A DNA stretch of 64,000 nucleotides from Ananas comosus (GCF_001540865.1 NC_033622.1:16000647-16064646); one strand, 5' to 3'. Counted from the stretch's first letter, positions 28,170-41,900 are shown. Notes: generated by a model from the sequence alone, not told the origin. Translations and numbers: made by a program.

Positions 28170-31100
28170 ATGCCTACGTTACTACTCAACACTCTCTTCC
28201 TCAACTCCAATTCTATCAGCTCTCTAATTCTCTTGTTAATCACAATTAGCTCCACCTCTTTCTTCTTGTGTACAGCCATTGATGAGCAAGGCCAAGCTCT
28301 CCTCTCATGGAAGCAAACACTCAACGCCTCCTCCGCGGCCACCGTGCTCAGCTCGTGGCGGCCGTCAGACCCGAGCCCGTGCCGGTGGTTCGGCGTGTCG
28401 TGCGACGCAAATGACGCGGTCGTCGGGGTGAGCATAAACTCGACGGACTTGCAGGGCCCGCTGCCGACGACATTTGCCGCGCTCCCGTCGCTGCAGACGC
28501 TCGTGCTCTCCGACGCTAACATCTCCGGCCCGATCCCGAAAGAGTTCGCCACGTACCGCCAGCTCCGTTTCCTCGACCTCAGCAAGAACCAGATCTCAGG
28601 TCCGATCCCAGCGGAGCTCTGCCGGCTCCACAGGCTCGAGACGCTCATCCTCAACTCGAATTCTCTGCAGGGGCCGATCCCTGACGACATCGGGAGCCTC
28701 GCGAACTTGACGTATCTCACTCTCTACGATAACGACTTGGCGGGGGAGATTCCGGCGAGCGTCGGGCTGCTGCAGAGGCTGCAAGTGTTCCGGGCCGGCG
28801 GGAACCAGAACCTGAAGGGCCCGCTGCCGCCGGAGATCGGGAATTGTAGTGATTTGCTCATGCTTGGCCTCGCGGAGACTGGAATCTCCGGAAGCCTCCC
28901 GCCGACGATCGGATTATTGAAAAAAATCCAAACCATCGCGATCTACACCGCGCTACTCTCCGGTCCGATCCCGGAGGAGATCGGAAATTGCACCGAGCTG
29001 ACAAGCTTGTATTTGTACCAGAATTCGCTCTCCGGTCCGATTCCGGCACAGCTGGGGGAGCTGAAGAAGCTGCAGACTCTTCTGCTGTGGCAGAACAGCC
29101 TTGTGGGGCCCATCCCGCCGGAGATCGGGCGGTGCCGGGAGCTCGTGCTCCTCGACCTCTCCTTAAATTTGCTCTCCGGAAGCATACCGTCGAGCATCGG
29201 CGACCTTGCGAACCTGCAGCAGCTGCAGCTGAGCACGAACCAGCTCACCGGGCCGATCCCGCCGGAGATCTCGAATTGTACGTCGCTCACCGATCTCGAG
29301 GTCGACAACAACGGGCTCTCCGGCGAGATACGGATCAACTTCCGGAAGCTGCGGAACCTCACTCTGTTCTACGCGTGGCAGAACCGGCTGACGGGGAGCA
29401 TTCCGGCGGATTTAGCCCAATGCCAGAACCTCCAGTCCGTTGACCTCTCGTACAACAACCTCACCGGCGCGATCCCGAGGGAGGTTTTCGGCCTCCAGAA
29501 TCTCACCAAGTTGCTGCTCCTATCCAACGAGCTCTCCGGATTCGTCCCGCCGGATATCGGGAACTGCACGAATCTTTTCCGGCTCCGGCTGAGTGGGAAT
29601 CGGCTCTCTGGGCCGATCCCCGCGGAGATGGGAAATTTGAAGAACCTCAACTTCCTCGACATGAGCGGCAATCGGCTCGTTGGTGTGATCCCGCCGGCGA
29701 TATCGGGGTGCTACAGCCTCGAGTTCCTCGACCTCCACTCCAACGGCCTGACCGGGTCGCTTCCGGAATCGCTCCCGAAGAGCCTCCAATTCGTCGATGT
29801 CTCCGATAACAGGCTGTCGGGATCCCTCGTCCCGGGGATCGGGTCGCTGCCGGAGCTGACGAAGCTGAACGTCGGGAGGAACCGGATCTCGGGGCCGATA
29901 CCGCCGGAGCTCGGATCCTGCAACAAACTGCAGCTCTTGGATCTCGGGGACAACGAATTCTCCGGCGAGATACCGGCACAGCTGGGGCAGCTGCCAGCGC
30001 TGGAGATCTCCCTGAACCTGAGCTGCAACCAGCTGTCGGGGGCAATCCCCGCGGAATTCTCCGCCCTGGGGAAGCTCAGCTGCCTCGACGTCTCCCACAA
30101 CGCGTTGGATGGCGGCCTCTACGCCCTGGCCGCGCTGCAGAACCTCGTCTCCCTGAACATCTCCTTCAACGCCTTCTCCGGCGAGCTCCCCAACACCCCC
30201 TTCTTCCGCAGGCTGCCCCTCGCCGACCTCACCGGCAACCGCGGCCTCATCGTCTCCGGCGGAAATGGCCCCGGCTCCGATGACGACCGGTCCGGCCGGG
30301 CAGCCGTATCGGTGCTCAAGCTGGCAATGTCGGTCCTGGTCAGCGTCAGCGCTCTGCTTCTGATAGCGGCTTTATACGTGCTACTCCGCACGAACAGGCG
30401 CCCGCGCGGCGGCGGGGGCGGCGGGGGCAGGGAGGGGGTGTGGGAGGTGACGCTGTACCAGAAGCTGGACGTGTCGATGGAGGACATTGTGCGGGGGCTG
30501 ACGTCGGCGAACGTGATCGGGACGGGGAGCTCCGGGGTGGTGTACCGGGTGGCGATTCCGGCGGGGCCGACGCTGGCGGTGAAGAAGATGTGGTCGGGGA
30601 CGGAGAGGGAGGAGGAATCCTTTTCCGGGTCCGGGGCGTTCCGGAACGAGATCGCGGCGCTGGGATCGATACGGCACAGGAACATCGTGCGGCTGCTGGG
30701 GTGGGGGGCGAACCGCGCGACGAAGCTGCTGTTCTACAACTACCTGCCGAACGGGAGCCTGAGCGGGTACCTGCACCGGGGGGGAGGGGGAGGGAAGCAG
30801 CAGCAGCAGCAGCAGCAGGGTGGGGAAGGGGAGTGGGAGAGGCGGTACGAGATGGCGGTTGGGGTGGCGCACGCGGTGGCGTACTTGCACCACGACTGCG
30901 TGCCCGCCATCCTGCATGGGGACGTCAAGCCCCTGAACGTCCTGCTGGGCCCCGACTTCGAGCCCTACCTCGCCGACTTCGGCCTCGCCAGGCTGCTCGG
31001 CGCCACCAATTCCAATTCCAATTCCAATTCCGATTCCAATCTCGGCCTGCAGCCTCCCAATTTCGCGCCGCCCTTTGCTGGGTCCTACGGCTACATCGCC

Positions 31101-31991
31101 CCAGGTCCGTAAACAGTACTATATACGTCTCTCTGTCTAATTAATATTCTAGCTTAATAATTATAATAATTATGATCATTATTATCAGAATTAATTTGGA
31201 CTAAAGACACTTCAAAATGTTTGAATTATTAATAATTCAAATATAAAAAATAATACCTTTTAGCCACTCTTTATATTTTTAGCTTTTGGTTAAAAAAAAG
31301 AAATCACCTATCGCCTGCTTGTTTCTTTATTTATGTACGCAGAACACATGAACAAGATCCAAGAATTATCTAACAAAGATTTTTTTAAAAAAGAAAAAAA
31401 AATTATATTTATGCACTCACAAAATAGATACATGAGCTGTTTAGGCCCCCACGCGCATTCAATCCATCATATTAATATATGATAAAAATAATTTCCATTT
31501 ATTAAATATGAAACTTATGTTGGGCATTTTTCATGCAAACAGAGTATGCATCAATGCAAAGGATCACAGCGAAGAGCGACGTGTACAGCTACGGAGTAGT
31601 CCTGCTCGAAATCCTAACCGGGCGGCACCCGCTCGACCCGACCCTCCCCGGAGGGACCCATCTGGTCCAGTGGGTCCGCGATCACTTGCAACGTAAGCTC
31701 GACCCGATCGACCTCTTAGACCCCCGGCTCCGAGGCCGGCCGGACTCTCAGATACAGGAAATGCTGCAGGCCCTCGCCATTTCGGTGCTATGCATTTGCC
31801 CGCGGGCCGACGACCGGCCCACTATGAAGGACATCGCCGCCCTGCTCAGGGAAATCCGACGGCCCGCGGTCGATGAGCCGCAAAAAGAGCCGACCGGAGC
31901 CCCCGCCCCGGCCGCCGCCTTTCCGGCCCCAAGCACACCTTTGAAGGGGTCTTCAAATTGTTCTTTTGCTATGTCAGATTACTCCAGCTGA
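28170..31991 (+). CDS. LRR receptor-like kinase, RGI3/RGI4 (RGF peptide receptor) type
   Basis: Two exons, 28170-31104 and 31543-31991, give 1127 aa. The protein has a hydrophobic signal region (about 18-36), an LRR N-cap with WFGVSC (73-78), some 22-24 LRRs to about 670, a transmembrane helix (about 714-739) and a kinase domain (about 778-1060). The RxGG motif RAGG at 208-211, a hallmark of the receptors that read sulfated RGF/GLV root peptides, places it in that group rather than plain LRR-XI. Kinase motifs: GTGSSGVVY (784-792), the Lys pair 805-806, Glu827, HGD at 916-918 (so a non-RD kinase, as in RGI3), DFG 936-938, and GSYGYIAPEY across the intron. Poly-Gln (877-883) and Ser-Asn repeats before the APE motif are local expansions. 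The first exon is strongly GC-rich. Assignment to RGI3 versus RGI4 needs a tree. Confidence 0.93.
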
Positions 31992-33453
31992 AGCAAATAG
32001 AGAAAGAGAGGTAAAACAAAATTAATAATAATGATAACAGTAACTTAATAGGGGCAAGAGTTTTGGGAATGTACGTACTTAGTTAAGGTTGTAGTTGCCC
32101 TTGTAAATTGCAAGCCTAAGCTATTGAAAGTACATAAATGTGATGTACTTAATGTTAGTAATTTAGTAAAATCTCCCCTTCTTTCTTTTTCTTTCTTTTT
32201 TTTTTATACTTACTAGGTTATTTTCTCAAGATGCATTGGGAGATGAGGCAGGGGTGTGTACAAATGAGTGTAGAAGCTGGTGCCATGATTGGTAGATGCG
32301 TTGGGGTTAATAAACTTTGTATATATAATTTTCAAATTAAATAATGAGAGAGAGAGAGAGAGAGAGAAGGATGTGGGGTAGGTATCCAGCAAGGATCTCA
32401 CATGGCCTCATGTTGTTCTGAAGGGACTGCCCCCACATGGGGATGAGACAGAGACGTCTCGGCAAAGAATGTGTGGAATCCCCTGCAATTGGAATAACCC
32501 AGGTCCTCTTTTTTATGTCATGACTTTTTATCGTCCTCGTACATTTAAAATTTCCCCTTGCTTTTGATCACATCTAGTTCAGTTTACGTGCTTGTTGTTT
32601 ATGGTACAGTTACTAACACTATTAATCTTAAAACTATTTCGAGGTTAAAATCTCTTTTATTTTCTCCTCTTATCTGTATACAGGCGAGGTAACTAGTAAG
32701 CTATTTCTAGATAATACAAATATTTATTGGCAAATGACAAGAGCTATCTTCATATTTTGCGTCGATGTTGTAAGGGAACTCTTACAACAGTAAAGTGAAA
32801 ACTAAAAACAGCAAGAAGACAAAGAGCAAAAGAGATTTATCGATCTATCAGGATGATAAAGAACCTGGACAGTATGGTCAGTGTCAATGAAAGATCCAAA
32901 CCGTGCTCTCCAAACCGTGCTCTCGCCAATCCTGCAAGATAAAAATGAAAAAAAGGAAGAACCTAGAAAAAAAAAAAGAACTCTCTTTATAGTGTGACCG
33001 TCTTATCCGCCGTTTATGCACATCGCGTGCAGCATTCAAAGGGTCCCATATAATTTCCGTTCATATTCTGTGATATATTGTCGGCATATTGTTGGCCGCT
33101 GCGCTAAGTGCGGAATCTGTCTTGTATTTTCCCGAAAACTGCAGGTTCTTCGGAGAGCAATGTTTTAGGCCTCTGTGTTTGTATCCGAGCATTTGACAGC
33201 TTCCACAATGATTGAAGAGCGAAGATTAGTACGGAGTGAGATTTCGCGTCCCTTTCTGACAGATAAGGGAAACAGTACAAATAAATCATTAACCAATTTC
33301 CATTTTTGTCCAAATTAACAATTTTGGATTCAACATAATTGTGTATTGATTTTCGATTAACATACTAATAATTCTAGTCTTAACCCATTCCCAAGGATAA
33401 GGATCCAATAAGCTTTTCATCTTGAGCAATGCTCCTATACACTAAATAAATCT
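31992..33453. other. Receptor-kinase 3' region and AT-rich spacer
   Basis: 3' untranslated sequence follows the stop, with T-rich stretches at 32170-32205 and a (GA)n run at 32347-32367. I see no further gene. A 69-codon minus frame at 33104-33313 has no recognisable product. Confidence 0.5.
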
Positions 33454-33563
33454 TAGCCCTTAAATTTTTTAAAATGGACGGTAGTGATGCATCTTTTATA
33501 AAAGTTTTTAGCCCTTAAATTTTTTAAAATGGACTGTAGTGATGCATCTTTTATAAAAGGGCG
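33454..33563. repeat. 55-bp tandem duplication
   Basis: The unit beginning TAGCCCTTAAATTTTTTAAA occurs at 33454-33508 and again at 33509-33563 with only a few mismatches (GACGGTAG versus GACTGTAG, plus the final bases). Confidence 0.85.
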
Positions 33564-33693
33564 ACCCGCTGCTTTTGTTGTGATCGGTACCGGTCAACCC
33601 CCCTATCGAATACAAAAGCTTCCTCATTACATGGAGTTGCACTGAGGGTATTTTTGTAAATTCTCATCCTCATAACATACCATATTTGTAAAT

Positions 33694-34287
33694 ACAGAAT
33701 ATTTTATCTTTCTCCTTCAATATTCCATCTTTGCATAATTACCTTTCCTAAATTAGATTTTCTTTACTAATGAATCATATTCAAATTCAAAATATAAAAT
33801 GATGCATTATTGAAAGGATTTAGCTTATCCGTTGTTCTTGAGCCTGACTTGAACAAGAGCTTGAAAGTTTAGCCAGTTTTAAATTTATTTGTACAATTTG
33901 AGTATTAAATAAAAATTTAAACCTGTCGCAAATTTAAATTTTTGTTGCATCCAAAATAATATTCAAATATAAAATATTCCAAATAACAAGTTATATTATG
34001 CAATCTCTTAGTAATAAAATATGAAATATNACAGAATATTTTATCTTTCTCCTTCAATATTCCATCTTTGCATAATTACCTTTCCTAAATTAGATTTTCT
34101 TTACTAATGAATCATATTCAAATTCAAAATATAAAATGATGCATTATTGAAAGGATTTAGCTTATCCGTTGTTCTTGAGCCTGACTTGAACAAGAGCTTG
34201 AAAGTTTAGCCAAAATAATATTCAAATATAAAATATTCCAAATAACAAGTTATATTATGCAATCTCTTAGTAATAAAATATGAAATA
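33694..34287. repeat. Tandem duplication with an N at the junction; copies differ by a 78-bp block
   Basis: Copy 1 is 33694-34029 and copy 2 is 34031-34287; the single N at 34030 separates them. The copies appear almost identical except that copy 2 lacks the 78-bp block 33875-33952. The near-identity and the N suggest two alleles laid end to end during assembly. Confidence 0.85.
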
Positions 34288-34803
34288 TACCATCCAAAAT
34301 AATTAATTTTCTTTGCAATGAGAGCATTTTGGTAAATTTCCATCCTCATAACAAACCATCTTTGTAAAATATCTCATTCACTCCGATGGTTTCACCCACA
34401 ATCATCTTCTTCGAAGCTATTTTTTCTTTTTCTTTTTTTTGTGTTGAGAGAGAAATTCTTGTCGATTGCTTAATAGCTAATTTACACTTAAAATTTTTAA
34501 GTCATAGATCATTTTTTCCATCTTCCTCTTCCATCTTTTAAATTTTCCATCGACAGCATCTCATCTTCCTCCAAACCCCATCTTTCAACTTTAATGTTGT
34601 TTTTACTATCAAATGAACAATTTGTATTTAATTTTAAAAATAGAAGCCTTTAATTTAAATAAATAATAAAAGTTATGTTTATAAATACAACATAATTTAC
34701 AATTTAAAATAAGTTAATAGCGTTGAAATTTCGTGTCATTTTAATATCAAATTAATAATTTGAATTGAAATATACTATTCATTTAAACATAAATTTTTTC
34801 GTT

Positions 34804-35480
34804 CTAAAAATTAAAATTAAAATTAAATTTGAATTTAATGTACACAATTATAAAGTTTAAGCTCAAATTGATTTTTAAATTCAATTTTATAAAAATTTAT
34901 TACTTATCAAATTAGCACTATCTAATTTGGTAAGTAACAAAATTAAACAAGGAAACAAATATTTGTGTTGGGTTGATCAAATTTGGTAATTGGCTTGTAT
35001 TTCTTTTCCCATATTATCCTTACGAATGATAACCTGTTGAGCAGGTAACTACTAAGCAAAAGACAATCTCGCCCTCAAATTTTGAACGGCTAGATTTAAT
35101 TTACTTGGTGTATTGAAGCATTCCTCATATATATATATTCTNAAAATTAAAATTAAAATTAAAATTAAAATTAAAATTAAAATTGAATTTAATGCACACA
35201 ATTATAAAGTTTAAGCTCAAATTGATTTTTAAATTCAATTTTATAAAAATTTATTACTTATCAAATTAGCACTATCTAATTTGGTAAGTAACAAAATTAA
35301 ACAAGGAAATAAATATTTGTGTAGGGTTGATCAAATTTGGTAATTATTGTATTTGTTTTCCTATATTATCCTTACGAATGGTAACCTGTTGAGCAGGTAA
35401 TCACTATGCAAAAGTCAATCTCGCCCTTAAAATATGAACGGTTAGATTTATTTTACCTGGTGTATTGAAACATTCCTCTT
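34804..35480. repeat. Second N-separated tandem duplication of about 338 bp
   Basis: Copy 1 (34804-35141) and copy 2 (35143-35480) run colinearly from the ATTAAA repeats through TATTATCCTTACGAATG and GTGTATTGAA, with scattered mismatches. The N at 35142 lies exactly between them. An (AAAATT)n run expands at the start of copy 2. Confidence 0.85.
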
Positions 35481-35973
35481 TTATCTTTTGGTAATTGAGG
35501 GATCTAACAACAAGAAGGCAACTGCATATGATACTCAATAGCTATCTCTTGGTTTGCTCTACACAGGGCATACTTCAGAAACAGTACATCTAAATGTGCC
35601 CATATCCGACACTTTCGGTATCAGAGATGCTCGATCTACTTCCTAAGAGATTAGTTTAATATCCTAAAAGTAATAACCTACAAGAGATACTAATAGAACG
35701 ACAAAAATTCGGTAGCCTAAGTGCACTAGATAAGTGGTTCAGGCCAAGCATTACAGGGAAGCTTTAGAGAAACAAATTGTATGCTTAGCTTTAGATCAGT
35801 AGGGACCTATAGTACTTTTAAGCTTACACAGCATATCATAGTGAGATTTTTATCTATAAGCTTACATCTAATTTATAAATAAATTTCGACAAGTACAAGA
35901 GATCCCTATAAATATACCAGCTTCAAGGAAATGAAATCCTCGAGTTTCTTATAACTAAAGAAGCCTAAAATTT
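35481..35973. other. 3' flank of the kinesin gene
   Basis: Nothing beyond presumed 3' untranslated sequence of the minus-strand kinesin was recognised here. Confidence 0.5.
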
Positions 35974-38900
35974 TCACGATGGTATGAGTTTTCCACGAGA
36001 CAAAGATCGACTTCGCCTGCCTTCGGGTTCACAAGTGTTGGTTTTTTCAGCATTTGGGGGCTTATTTTCATGCTTTTCATCCGACAGTTGCTCCATTTCC
36101 CGCCGTATGGTCCTGTAGAAATAAAATTCTTCTAAGCAAGCTGAAAAAGAAAGAGGTTTCTGCAACAATAATTCATCTTCTTTTTTTTATTTTGATTTTT
36201 TAATCTACTTTTTTGGTACTCCCAACTAACTTGGGCTCACTGTTTTGTTAAAGGACAGAAAATGCCAGTAGCCCTCTCACATTGAATGTGTAGTAGAGAT
36301 TTTGATCAGGTGTATTTTCATCTATGGAATAATATTCAGGGGCACATTAGATTGATGAAAAAATTATATCAAAACAAGCACATTAGATTGATGAAAAAAA
36401 TCAAAGGCAATACCATTGAGAAGTGGCAAGTGTACCTGCGCTCGATGTTCTGGGATATCCTCGTCGAGGGCCGCTGAAACTTCTTTACCTTAGAATTACC
36501 ATTTGATATGGAATCAACAACGACGAACTCTTTGTTTTCTGTTTCAGATGAATCACTACTTATCTTTCTTGCTCCTGCCTTTATTCTCATATCCATATTA
36601 GTCTGAATTCCATCAGGTTTCTGATGCATGGCCTTTATTCTACTACGATCTTTCTCGGCCTTGAGCTCTTGTTGTTCATCCAATTCAGGCAAATCCGCCT
36701 TCACATTGCCATTTTCTTGTGGGCACCAGTATCTGCTCAAACTCTTATTCGATAGAACTGATGGAAGTGTCGAGTTTGAAGTGTTCGTCGGCGCTTTCTC
36801 TGGAGATTGTAGCTTCGGTACCAGCTTGTCGCTGATGCTTTCAAATTTTGGCTTGCTCTTTAAAATGCTGGCCCTATCGGCAGATAATGAGATTCTTACA
36901 TGAGGAGATGGTGGCCTTACCTTTCTAGGGTTCATGCCGCATTCTCCAAAAATAATTGGTGACTTATCGTTTTCTTTCACCAACAATGGTGAAGAAAATT
37001 GTGTTCTCTGTTTCCCTGAAGATGAGCTTAGGACCTACGAAGCAGTGAATAAAAACATTGTCAGCACTCGAGATGTTTTGTTGTTTGCAAGGGGCTATAA
37101 TAATTTTCTCATGTCCAAATCAAATTTATCGTTCATAGTCATCACGCTTTACAGATTCGGAAATAAAGAGCGCAAAGAGTCTGCCAGTTTTCAAAATTCT
37201 ATACAAGTCAAAGATAAAATCAGGTAGAGATATGTAAGCTCATATTATAAGTCCTAGAGTACCAATTTGTCAGGAAAGATTACTGAAGCACTATAATGTG
37301 ATACCTCAATTTTTCTAATGTCACCTCCAAAATATGAATTATCTTCAGGTTTTGACGTCATGACAACAGCAGCAGGAGATCTTGCTCTAGAATGCCGCAC
37401 TTCAGAAGCACTTCGACGGTTAAAATCTTTCAATTGAGCTACCTCGGATTCCTTACTCTCTAGTGCTGATTTCAGTCTAAAGACCTGGACAGTTTGGAAA
37501 TCGCATCTGAGTTTATTAAAACAAAAAAAGAAAAGGAAATTTTAACTAGATGTGAAGAATGCAAGAATACCACCTCTTCTTTAAGCTCTTTAACTTGTCC
37601 TGATTCCTTATTAACATGAGCAGCACCCAGCTCTATCGACGACACACGCTCTGCAAACTTCAGTGTGCTGATTGTTTCCCCAAATGCATCTACTTCAGGG
37701 TTTATATGTACAAACATCAAAGTTTTAGCTTGGCCACCTGCATCAATTAAGATGGTTAGCAGTGACAGATATAGACTTGACTAGAGCTATTGATCCAAAA
37801 CTCCCGCTATTGTATTTAAAAATGGCAATACACGATGCTCAGTTTGCCTCTAATACAATTCATATTTTCCATCCTCCTTTATAACTACTGCAGTATGATA
37901 GGATTGCAGTTTTCAAACTTGTTAAACAATGAAATATGCACGTCCATTAAACCAATATGCACGAAAAAGGTCTGTAAATTTGCATCACCATGCACAACCG
38001 TGCCGTCCTACAAAATTCAGATTCACTTATCAAAATCAACAATTGATAAAATGCCAAAATCTCCCTAAGAAAGTCAGTCAGTAAAAAGAAAAAGGTAATG
38101 GAAAATAAAGAAATTCCCTTCACAAAGGTGAGACACTTTCTGCTCTCACTTTTCTCACCATACTTTCCAATCATAAACAAGGCATCCAACAAAAGATATA
38201 TTTCCATAATAGAGTATATAGGTGTATAGCCCATGTTCAGTTCAACCATGTGTGAGCTCTGTGAATTGGACAAATATAAGAACACAAATGTCAAAAGACT
38301 ACTTAAAAAAAAATCAACATTACGGACCTAAAGCATGTTGTAATACTTGTGTTAGCTTGCTATTTCTGTATGGAATGTGAGGGCTTTTCTGTGCAAGTGC
38401 AGAGATGACATCTCCAAGAGCAGAAAGTGATCTGTTTATATGCTGGGCTTCCTTTAATCTTTCTCCTGTAGCTTCGGACTTGTCCACCCTCTCACTCCCT
38501 GCAAGATCTACTAGATGAAGACAGCCTCTTATGGTAGAGCCAGAAACTAGTTCCTTCCCATGGATGTGAACTGTTAACACACTATTTAAAAGCAGAACTG
38601 TCAAATGATTAGTATGACTAGTGATCCTAAAAAGCATAATAAAACTTGTAGAATACAAATCAAATGAAAATTTATCAGCTTCTTAACAATCTAGTGATAT
38701 ATTTAAGGAAACTTTTGTGAAGTGTCATCAGTTAGAAAGTGGCTTCATGTGTATATTTCATTGAGAAAATAACTTTTAACCCACTTACTTTAGATCAGGA
38801 AGGGAATTAAAAACCAGCAANATAAATAATTATACATAATATATATTTTTTTATTTAATTTTTAGCAAAATAAAAATATAAATGCGAGCTTAATTATAAA

Positions 38901-41900
38901 AAGACTCATTTATATGTAAAGTTTCAACTATTAGATCAAAGTCTAATGAATAAGATTTTATAAATTTATCTTTTATATATATTCAATCTAATTCTTTTTA
39001 ACTTATTGTTCGTTGGCGAGCTCGTGAGCCAGCTCGTGTTCAGCTCGTTTATTAATGAGCCGAACACGAGCTGAATTTTTCGGCTCGATACTTTAACGAG
39101 CCGGCCCTAGCTCGCTCGTGTTCAGCTCGTTTACACCCCTACCATCAAATACTACTAATTTCTATCCTCTTTCAGTCTGAACCCTTCTCATTATTCACCA
39201 GCATCTTTTGCAACTCTCTCTCATACATACTCCGTTTCATTTTCTCAATACAACATGCAGCGCTTTCCTCTTCTTTTAATTCAGAAATTATGTAACATAA
39301 TTCATATATATATATATGTGCGTGTGTGTGTGTGTGTGTATTAGTACATTGAATAGTCCTCCAATATCCACCCCATTACTGGAACATTGGACTATATAAT
39401 CTGTTCAATGGTTACTTAGAATCACAACATATTTGCAGTATACTGGACAAAAGATAATCTTTTTACCCTGTAGAAGTTGGCAAAGCACTACAGCAATTGT
39501 ACAGTACCTATGGGAACGGCTACTACGCTCATTAAGGGCGGTAGCTCCAACAGCACGATTTCCCTGACCAATTTTCATCAATTCCAAAACACCCTGAGTG
39601 CACTTCACAGGGACCAAACTTGCATCTGGAATGTTGAGGCCGTTCAGTTGAGAATTGTTCCTTATCTCTAGTGTGTCAAACATTTAGGAAATTGAACAAA
39701 TGATGAACATCCAAGAATAAAGTTGGTTGCTGGCAGAAATGTTGTTAGTTTATAATTTCCAAAATTAACATTCAAGATGATTAGTACTTCAGAAGAACTT
39801 CTGGAAACAATATTTCAGGAAATATAATTTCTCCTACAAGAGCTCTACAAAGTGCCATGTACAGTAAAAAGGATATCTCCTGTTTGTGCCGTCAGCTACC
39901 AAGAGATCCCTCACTTGTTCATTGTATATTTCAATCATCTGAACACTGACGTCATAAGTTATGATATCCGCCCTTGATTTTGAGATGCGGAATAGATCAT
40001 CCAGAGCACGATAATTCACACCCCATGTGTCCTCCGCCGTCAAGTCTGGACCACTCTAAAGAAGGAAAATTAAGCATTACAGATGTGGAATTCAAACAAA
40101 GAAACACCAAATAATGAATTAAAGTATCGCGAGGCCAACAAATGAATTCTTTTGTCCTGAACATCCGAACTGAAAATGAATGTTGCAAGAACTAGAATAA
40201 GAAGATAATCAAGAAAAGATGCAAAACAGAAGGTACACACAGATGCACACAGACAACCCTTCCTTTCCATCAATCAACAGAATGTTAACGGGGGAAAAGT
40301 GAAATGCAAAGTTGATAGATTTATCCAATCAATTACCAAACAAAATTTCATAACAATTATAGCGAAAAAAGAGGGCAAATATGAGATGGGATTTGGCAAA
40401 GCCAAGATATTATCTGGTTAAATTACCAGAAAAGGGCGCGAATATCTTTGTTGCAGAAATTGAAAAAATGTAATCTGATGGAGGGATGAGCTGTGAAAGG
40501 TAGCATGAAACAAACTACTAATTCTCTATTGAGAGTACCATTGTATAAGTTTTTCCAGAGCCTGTCTGTCCGTATGCAAATATACAGACATTGTAGCCGT
40601 CCATCACAGATCTGATCAAAGGCTGGGTGTCAACAAACACTTCAGCTGCAACAAATAAAAATAAAATGAGTGAATAATGTTGCTTTGGTAGATGTCCTGA
40701 TTCAGAACAAATTGTAGCAGCGAAATTCTGTAGCCCAACATAAAAAACCGAAGTTTGAAATGGTTACCATACATTGGGTGGCACTAACTCCAAATATTTT
40801 GTTGAATGAGAATATCTTTCTTCCGTCCTTCCCTTGCTTTTGAGGATTCGCAATTATAATGTCTCCATTTTCTCCAATATGATCAACAACAGATCTTTCA
40901 TCAGGATGCTTCTTTAAGAAAGGCTTCACTCTACAGTACACTCTAATGTTTCCTGTATTTACTCCCAAAAAACATGAATTGAAATCATAACATATACAAA
41001 CTGATGAAATGACGGAGAAATCTGTTTTGCAGTTACCTTTAAGATCTTGCACTTGATTATAAAGCAAACGGTTTTCCTCAAGCAACTTATAGTAGGAAGA
41101 AGAGTTATCTTTAAGAGCTTGCACTTGGTGATCTGAGAACAACTAGAGTCAGATAAACAAACTATAAGTGTTAAAATAAATATCACATAGAATATGATTC
41201 TCACCAAGGCTTCTAAGGTCTTCTTCCCATTTCTTTCGACTGGATTCGATTTGGAGTTTCATTTCATAGAAAGATAATTTCAACTTCTGAAAAGAACATC
41301 AGAAAAAAATTTAAAACTCTGCATTATGTAAGTAAAAGTATTCCCTGATGTACCTATTCTGTTAAATTTAACTGCAGGAATCAGTTTAAAAAAGATTGCA
41401 ACAATTGTGAAGACAGAAAGATACAAACAAAAATAACGTCCACATTTACATATTCGTGGCATCCAAGATCATCAGCCTAAAATGCCATACAGTAATCAAA
41501 TCTGCTGGGTTTAAATGATTCTTATATGTTGCTGAAATAACAACTTATCCATAAAGTACCAAAATTCAAGGCTTTGACTAATATATATATATATAGGCCA
41601 CAAGATACTCATGGAGTGCTAGTAGTTGAGTCAATTGTCACTGTTGTTGCTAGTCTTCCGTTGTTCAAAAATTTTGCTGGGAGGACAGTTCTTCAAATAG
41701 AAAGCAAAAAACAAGAACATTATCATGAATAATCTGAATAATTGATTACTAGTGGTGGACTTTGTGCCAATCTCTGATCTTGTCTTAGAATTTAGTAGTA
41801 TGATTTCCATCAATTTTTTTCTAACAGTTGATAACATTGGGGCTAGTCTCCATTCATTGGAAAAATTATGTTCTGTAGAGCAACCAGTATATTACAGACA

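Noticed and set aside
28052..28720. 222-codon minus-strand frame, and several other long frames on both strands across 28.4-31.1 kb
   Set aside because: They are shadows of the GC-rich LRR-RLK exon. Repetitive LRR codons and low stop density in GC-rich DNA keep the other frames open; none resembles a protein family.
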